A stretch of 64,000 nt of DNA. Origin: JBGSQR01 sp964509295 (GTDB taxonomy: Bacteria; Desulfobacterota; Desulfuromonadia; Geobacterales; Pseudopelobacteraceae). The notes under the pieces were generated by a model. It saw only the letters and a program-made list of their open reading frames with translations. It ran no database searches and was not told the DNA's origin. Made by a program: the position numbers and the translations under genes. The stretch lies in assembly GCA_964509295.1 (NCBI GenBank), contig CAZDWS010000012.1:1-64000 (forward strand). Reading direction: 5' to 3'. Positions 60,641-64,000 of this stretch are shown piece by piece. How positions within the stretch are numbered: position 1 is the stretch's first letter; every line of letters starts with the position of its first letter.

Positions 60641-62284
60641 ATGTCGAAGCAACTTGATTACACCGTCGGTGGACTGCTTGACGAAATGGCCAGCAGTTAT
60701 CCCGACAATGAAGCTTTGGTCTACCCGGAACGGAAGCTCAGGTACACTTATAAAGAATTTAATGAAGTGTGTCGGCAGGTTGCAAAAGGTCTTCTCAAAA
60801 TTGGAGTTAAAAAGGGGGACAAGCTTTCTATCTGGGCCAATAATGTCCCTGAGTGGGTTGTTCTTCAGTTTGCCTCTGCCAAAGTCGGTGCCATTCTGGT
60901 TACCGTAAATACCAGCTACAAATCATCCGAACTTGAATATATTCTCAATCAGTCCGATTCCTCCATGCTTTTCATGGTCCGCTCTTTCAAGGGTTTTGAC
61001 TATGTAAACGCTCTCCGCGAAGTTGTTCCAGTTCTTAATTCTGATCCTGAAAAACCTCTGGATTGCTATAATCTGCCTTTTTTGAAAAAAGTAGTTTTCA
61101 TTGGTGAAGACACTCCAGGCGGGATGCTTAATTTTGATCAGTTGATTGAGTTGGGACTTACTGTGCCAGATATTGATCTGGCAGAAGTTGAAAGCTCTCT
61201 GGATTGTCACGAAACAATTAATATGCAGTATACTTCCGGTACCACAGGTTTCCCCAAGGGGGTCATGCTATCCCACTACAATGTTGTAAATAACGGTTAC
61301 GCAATTGGTGAGTGTATGAAATTCACCCATAAGGATCGTCTCTGTATTCCGGTTCCGTTCTTTCACTGTTTCGGTTGTGTTCTTGGGGTCATGGTCTGTG
61401 TTACCCATGCCTCTGCCATGGTACCGGTGGAGACCTTTGATCCGCTGAAAGTCCTGCAGACGATTGAGGCGGAAAAGTGTACTGCCGTACATGGTGTGCC
61501 GACGATGTTTATTGCCGAACTGGAGCATCCGGAGTTCAGCAAGTTTGATCTTTCCAGTATGAGGACCGGAATCATGGCCGGTTCTGTCTGTCCGATCGAG
61601 GTCATGAAGCGGGCCGTAAAAGATATGCATGTTACGGAGATTACCAGTGTCTACGGCCAGACCGAGTCATCTCCCGGCATAACCCAGACGCGTACGGAAG
61701 ACGCGATTGAATTGAGGGTCGCTACGGTTGGACGGGCTCTTCCTGGCGCGGAAGTCAAAATTGTGGATATTGAAACCGGTGTTACTCTTCCGCCAGGCAA
61801 GCAGGGTGAGCTTTGCGCCAGAGGATACATGGTGATGAAGGGCTACTACAAAATGCCTGAGGAAACCGCCAAGGTCATTGACGGCGACGGCTGGCTGCAT
61901 ACCGGAGATCTGGCCATTATGGATGAGAACGGTTACTGCAAGATCACAGGCCGGATCAAACAGATGATTATTCGTGGTGGTGAGAATATTTATCCTCGCG
62001 AGATTGAAGAGTTCATTTATACTCATCCCAAAGTATCTGATGTTCAGGTTTACGGAGTGCCGGATCGCAAATACGGCGAACAGGTCATGGCGGCAATAAT
62101 TCTTAAAACCGGAATGGAGATGACGGAAGAAGAACTGAAGTCTTTTTGTAGTGACAAGATTGCCCATTACAAAATTCCACGTTATGTAAGGTTTGTGGAT
62201 TCATTTCCCATGACCGCATCCGGTAAGATCCAGAAGTTTAAAATGAGGGAAATGGCTATTAAGGAATTGAATCTGGAAGTTTAA
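60641..62284 (+). CDS. Acyl-CoA synthetase, AMP-binding family
   Basis: The 547-residue enzyme activates a carboxylic acid as acyl-AMP and then acyl-CoA. Motifs visible are the P-loop YTSGTTGFPKG, the A5 motif YGQTESSPG, GWLHTGDLAIMDENGY with ITGRIKQMIIRGGENIYPREIEE, and the catalytic Lys near the C-terminus in ASGKIQK. Length and sequence fit medium/long-chain fatty acyl-CoA ligases, though the substrate is not certain. ATG 60641 and TTG 60635 are both near AAGGGAGGC. No fatty-acid genes are adjacent. Confidence 0.92.
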   Translation: MSKQLDYTVGGLLDEMASSYPDNEALVYPERKLRYTYKEFNEVCRQVAKGLLKIGVKKGDKLSIWANNVPEWVVLQFASAKVGAILVTVNTSYKSSELEYILNQSDSSMLFMVRSFKGFDYVNALREVVPVLNSDPEKPLDCYNLPFLKKVVFIGEDTPGGMLNFDQLIELGLTVPDIDLAEVESSLDCHETINMQYTSGTTGFPKGVMLSHYNVVNNGYAIGECMKFTHKDRLCIPVPFFHCFGCVLGVMVCVTHASAMVPVETFDPLKVLQTIEAEKCTAVHGVPTMFIAELEHPEFSKFDLSSMRTGIMAGSVCPIEVMKRAVKDMHVTEITSVYGQTESSPGITQTRTEDAIELRVATVGRALPGAEVKIVDIETGVTLPPGKQGELCARGYMVMKGYYKMPEETAKVIDGDGWLHTGDLAIMDENGYCKITGRIKQMIIRGGENIYPREIEEFIYTHPKVSDVQVYGVPDRKYGEQVMAAIILKTGMEMTEEELKSFCSDKIAHYKIPRYVRFVDSFPMTASGKIQKFKMREMAIKELNLEV

Positions 62285-62308
62285 ATATGGTGTCAAGGGA
62301 GGAAGGCA

Positions 62309-63421
62309 ATGGGACTTTGGGACAAGCTTAAAGGCGAACTGATTGATATTGTTGAATGGCTGGATGATACTCAGGATACGCTGGTTTACCGGTTTGAACG
62401 TTATGATAATGAGATCAAGTATGGAGCAAAGCTGGTGGTCAGGGAAGGACAGCTGGCCGCCTTTATCAATGAAGGACAGCTGGCTGATGTGTTCAAACCG
62501 GGCACTTATACCCTTGAAACCCAAAACATGCCCATCCTGGCAACCCTGAAGGGATGGAAGTACGGCTTTTCTAGTCCATTCAAAGCTGAAGTTTACTTTT
62601 GCAGTACTCGCCAGTTTACCAACCTGAAATGGGGCACGCCCGGACCGGTTACCATGCGTGATGCCGAATTCGGCGCCGTGCGTGTTACCGCTTACGGACT
62701 TTATTCCATAAAAATCAAGGATCCGGCTGTTTTTATCCGCGAGATTGTGGGAACCGACGGTAATTTTACTACAGACCAGATTGAAGACAATCTGCGCGGC
62801 AAGATCGGCAGCCGTATTAAGGAGGTCCTGCCGGATGCCGGTATTCCGGTCATTGATCTGGAGAGCAAGGTGATTCAGCTTGGAACTACACTCAAGGAAC
62901 GTATTGCACCGACTATCGAAGGATTCGGCTTGGAATTGACCGAGGTGCAGGTACAGGATGTGGGCTTGCCGGAAGAGGTGGAGCGGGCCATTGACAAGGC
63001 CGGAGCCATGCGGGCTATCGGCAATATGCAGACTTATACCCAATATGAGACAGCCAGTGCAATCAGGGATGCGGCCAATAATCCGGGTGGACTTGCTGCA
63101 GCCGGAGTAGGTGTCGGAATGGGATTGGGGATGGGCGGACTGATGGCCGGTGCCATGGGGGGGATGTTCAGCGGTCAGACCCAATCGGCACAATCGACGG
63201 CTCCACCGCCTCTGCCGCTGCAGATGCAGCTGTTTGTCGCTTTGAACGGACAGCAGACGGGGCCTTTTGATGCAGCTGTTATTCAGCAGATGGCCCAGTC
63301 CGGTCAATTGACAAAGAAAACATTGGTCTGGAAACAGGGTATGGCCGGTTGGGAGGCTGCTGAACAGGTGCCTGAGTTGAACTCCGTTTTTGGCACTGTT
63401 CCGCCACCACTGCCGCAGTAA
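62309..63421 (+). CDS. SPFH/Band-7 protein with C-terminal GYF-like domain
   Basis: The 370-residue protein is of the YdjI type. It begins MGLWDKLKGELIDIVEW, then an SPFH core (about 35-245) with LVVREGQLAAFINEGQL, a Gly/Met-rich stretch (about 255-285) and a Pro-rich linker. The last 60 residues form a GYF_2-type domain (NGQQTGPFDAAVIQQM and WKQGMAGWEAA). SPFH proteins assemble membrane scaffolds, and GYF domains bind Pro-rich peptides. There is no signal peptide. AAGGGAGGAAGGC precedes the ATG. It is 24 bases after the ligase gene, likely co-transcribed. Confidence 0.9.
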   Translation: MGLWDKLKGELIDIVEWLDDTQDTLVYRFERYDNEIKYGAKLVVREGQLAAFINEGQLADVFKPGTYTLETQNMPILATLKGWKYGFSSPFKAEVYFCSTRQFTNLKWGTPGPVTMRDAEFGAVRVTAYGLYSIKIKDPAVFIREIVGTDGNFTTDQIEDNLRGKIGSRIKEVLPDAGIPVIDLESKVIQLGTTLKERIAPTIEGFGLELTEVQVQDVGLPEEVERAIDKAGAMRAIGNMQTYTQYETASAIRDAANNPGGLAAAGVGVGMGLGMGGLMAGAMGGMFSGQTQSAQSTAPPPLPLQMQLFVALNGQQTGPFDAAVIQQMAQSGQLTKKTLVWKQGMAGWEAAEQVPELNSVFGTVPPPLPQ

Positions 63422-63424
63422 GCA

Positions 63425-63447
63425 GCCTAAGGCTTAGGTTTTTTTAG
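63425..63447 (+). terminator. Weak terminator after the SPFH gene
   Basis: CCTAA and TTAGG pair around GGC and are followed by TTTTTTT. The stem is short, so read-through into the peptidase gene is possible. Confidence 0.4.
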
Positions 63448-63485
63448 CCTTAACTTCAATTTCAACTTAGAAAGGTTAATTTTTG

Positions 63486-64000
63486 ATGAGAATTACGCCC
63501 GCACAAGAACTTGAACAACGCTGGAAAAAACTTCAGCAATACATGCTTGCGGATGGTCTGGATGCTGTTATCATTGTTCAGAACGCCGATCTTTTTTACT
63601 TTACCGGTACAACCCAGAGCGGCAATCTGTATGTTCCTGCCAGTGGTTCGCCCATATATATGGTGCGCAAGGACCTGAACCGGGCTCGCCAGGAGTCAAA
63701 ACTTTCAGAGATAGTTTCTTTTGCATCCATGAAGGATGTGCCGGGCAGATTGGCTGAATATGGTTACAAAGAACCTGCCAGAATCGGGATGGAACTGGAT
63801 GTTGTTCCGGTCGGTTTTTTTGAAAGATATCGTAAAGTCTATCCTGATGCCGATTTCGTTGATGCAACTCACCTGATACGCAGGGTACGCATGATCAAGT
63901 CGGATTACGAAGTCTCGATCTTGGAAGAGGCCGCCATACAGGTTGATAAAATCTTTCAGAGAGCACGTCAAGTTATCCGCCAGGGTATGACCGAGATTGA
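63486..64000 (+). CDS. M24-family aminopeptidase (Xaa-Pro type), 3' end outside window
   Basis: The visible 171 residues start MRITPAQELEQRW and match the creatinase/prolidase N-terminal domain (LDAVIIVQNADLFYFTGTTQSGNLYVP, RRVRMIKSDYEVSILEEAA). The metal-binding pita-bread domain that would follow lies off the right edge. Such enzymes cleave Xaa-Pro bonds. AGAAAGGTTAATTTTTG precedes the ATG. It may be transcribed with the SPFH gene. Confidence 0.88.
   Translation, partial: MRITPAQELEQRWKKLQQYMLADGLDAVIIVQNADLFYFTGTTQSGNLYVPASGSPIYMVRKDLNRARQESKLSEIVSFASMKDVPGRLAEYGYKEPARIGMELDVVPVGFFERYRKVYPDADFVDATHLIRRVRMIKSDYEVSILEEAAIQVDKIFQRARQVIRQGMTEI

Noticed and set aside
1..64000. CRISPR arrays, rRNA genes, cyclic-di-GMP riboswitches
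   Set aside because: No regularly spaced direct repeats, no rRNA sequence and no GEMM-type conserved blocks were seen on reading the window.

Overview
The window looks like a chromosome segment from a Geobacter-type bacterium (Desulfuromonadota). This is an inference from gene content, because no rRNA or taxonomic marker is present. The pointers are the many HDOD proteins (alone, or fused to EAL or DUF4388), PilZ and HD-GYP signalling genes, a dusB-ntrB-ntrC cluster, gltB/gltD, and intergenic hairpin repeats built from 7- and 8-base units.

Layout. 1-4770 is an accessory block ending at the 3' side of a tRNA-Asn gene. It holds the end of an IS21-type element cutting an SRA (McrA-like) gene, a membrane-anchored pentapeptide-repeat/TIR-like protein with an uncharacterised helical partner, and a decayed endonuclease/exonuclease/phosphatase gene. 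4988-11050 holds an HD-GYP relic, hsp20, a tatA/B-type gene, dusB-ntrB-ntrC and an isochorismatase-fold hydrolase. 11119-12788 is a small phage-derived module: a lambda-R-like endolysin, a two-TM protein, and a divergent CI/LexA-like repressor that has lost its autocleavage dyad. 12931-16818 carries mixed single genes (TPR, EmrE-type, racemase, SH3, SMI1/KNR4, cupin).

16845-22335 is a minus-strand run: NUDIX, EAL/HDOD, a GGQ-motif release-factor-like protein, mutS2, HNH and HAD. 22538-26448 has plsC-like and rnhA, then a divergent HxlR regulator facing metallo-beta-lactamase-fold, flavodoxin-like and quinol-monooxygenase-like genes. 26645-45031 is rich in sensory and envelope genes, including a 739-residue pseudokinase-PstS-OmpA fusion, an MCP and three more HDOD/PilZ-type genes. 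45193-51935 has rbgA, dodecin and a five-gene peptide-ligase module (circularly permuted ATP-grasp, alpha-E, transglutaminase, two M14-type deacylases). 52037-63421 has an MgtE_N-CorA chimera, gltD and gltB, an acyl-CoA ligase and an SPFH-GYF protein. A partial M24 peptidase runs off the right edge.

The most unusual items are the pseudokinase-PstS-OmpA protein, the lysis module under a non-cleavable repressor, the pentapeptide/TIR-like gene pair, the MgtE_N-CorA chimera with an altered GMN motif, the MutS2/GGQ operon, and three families of intergenic hairpin repeats.
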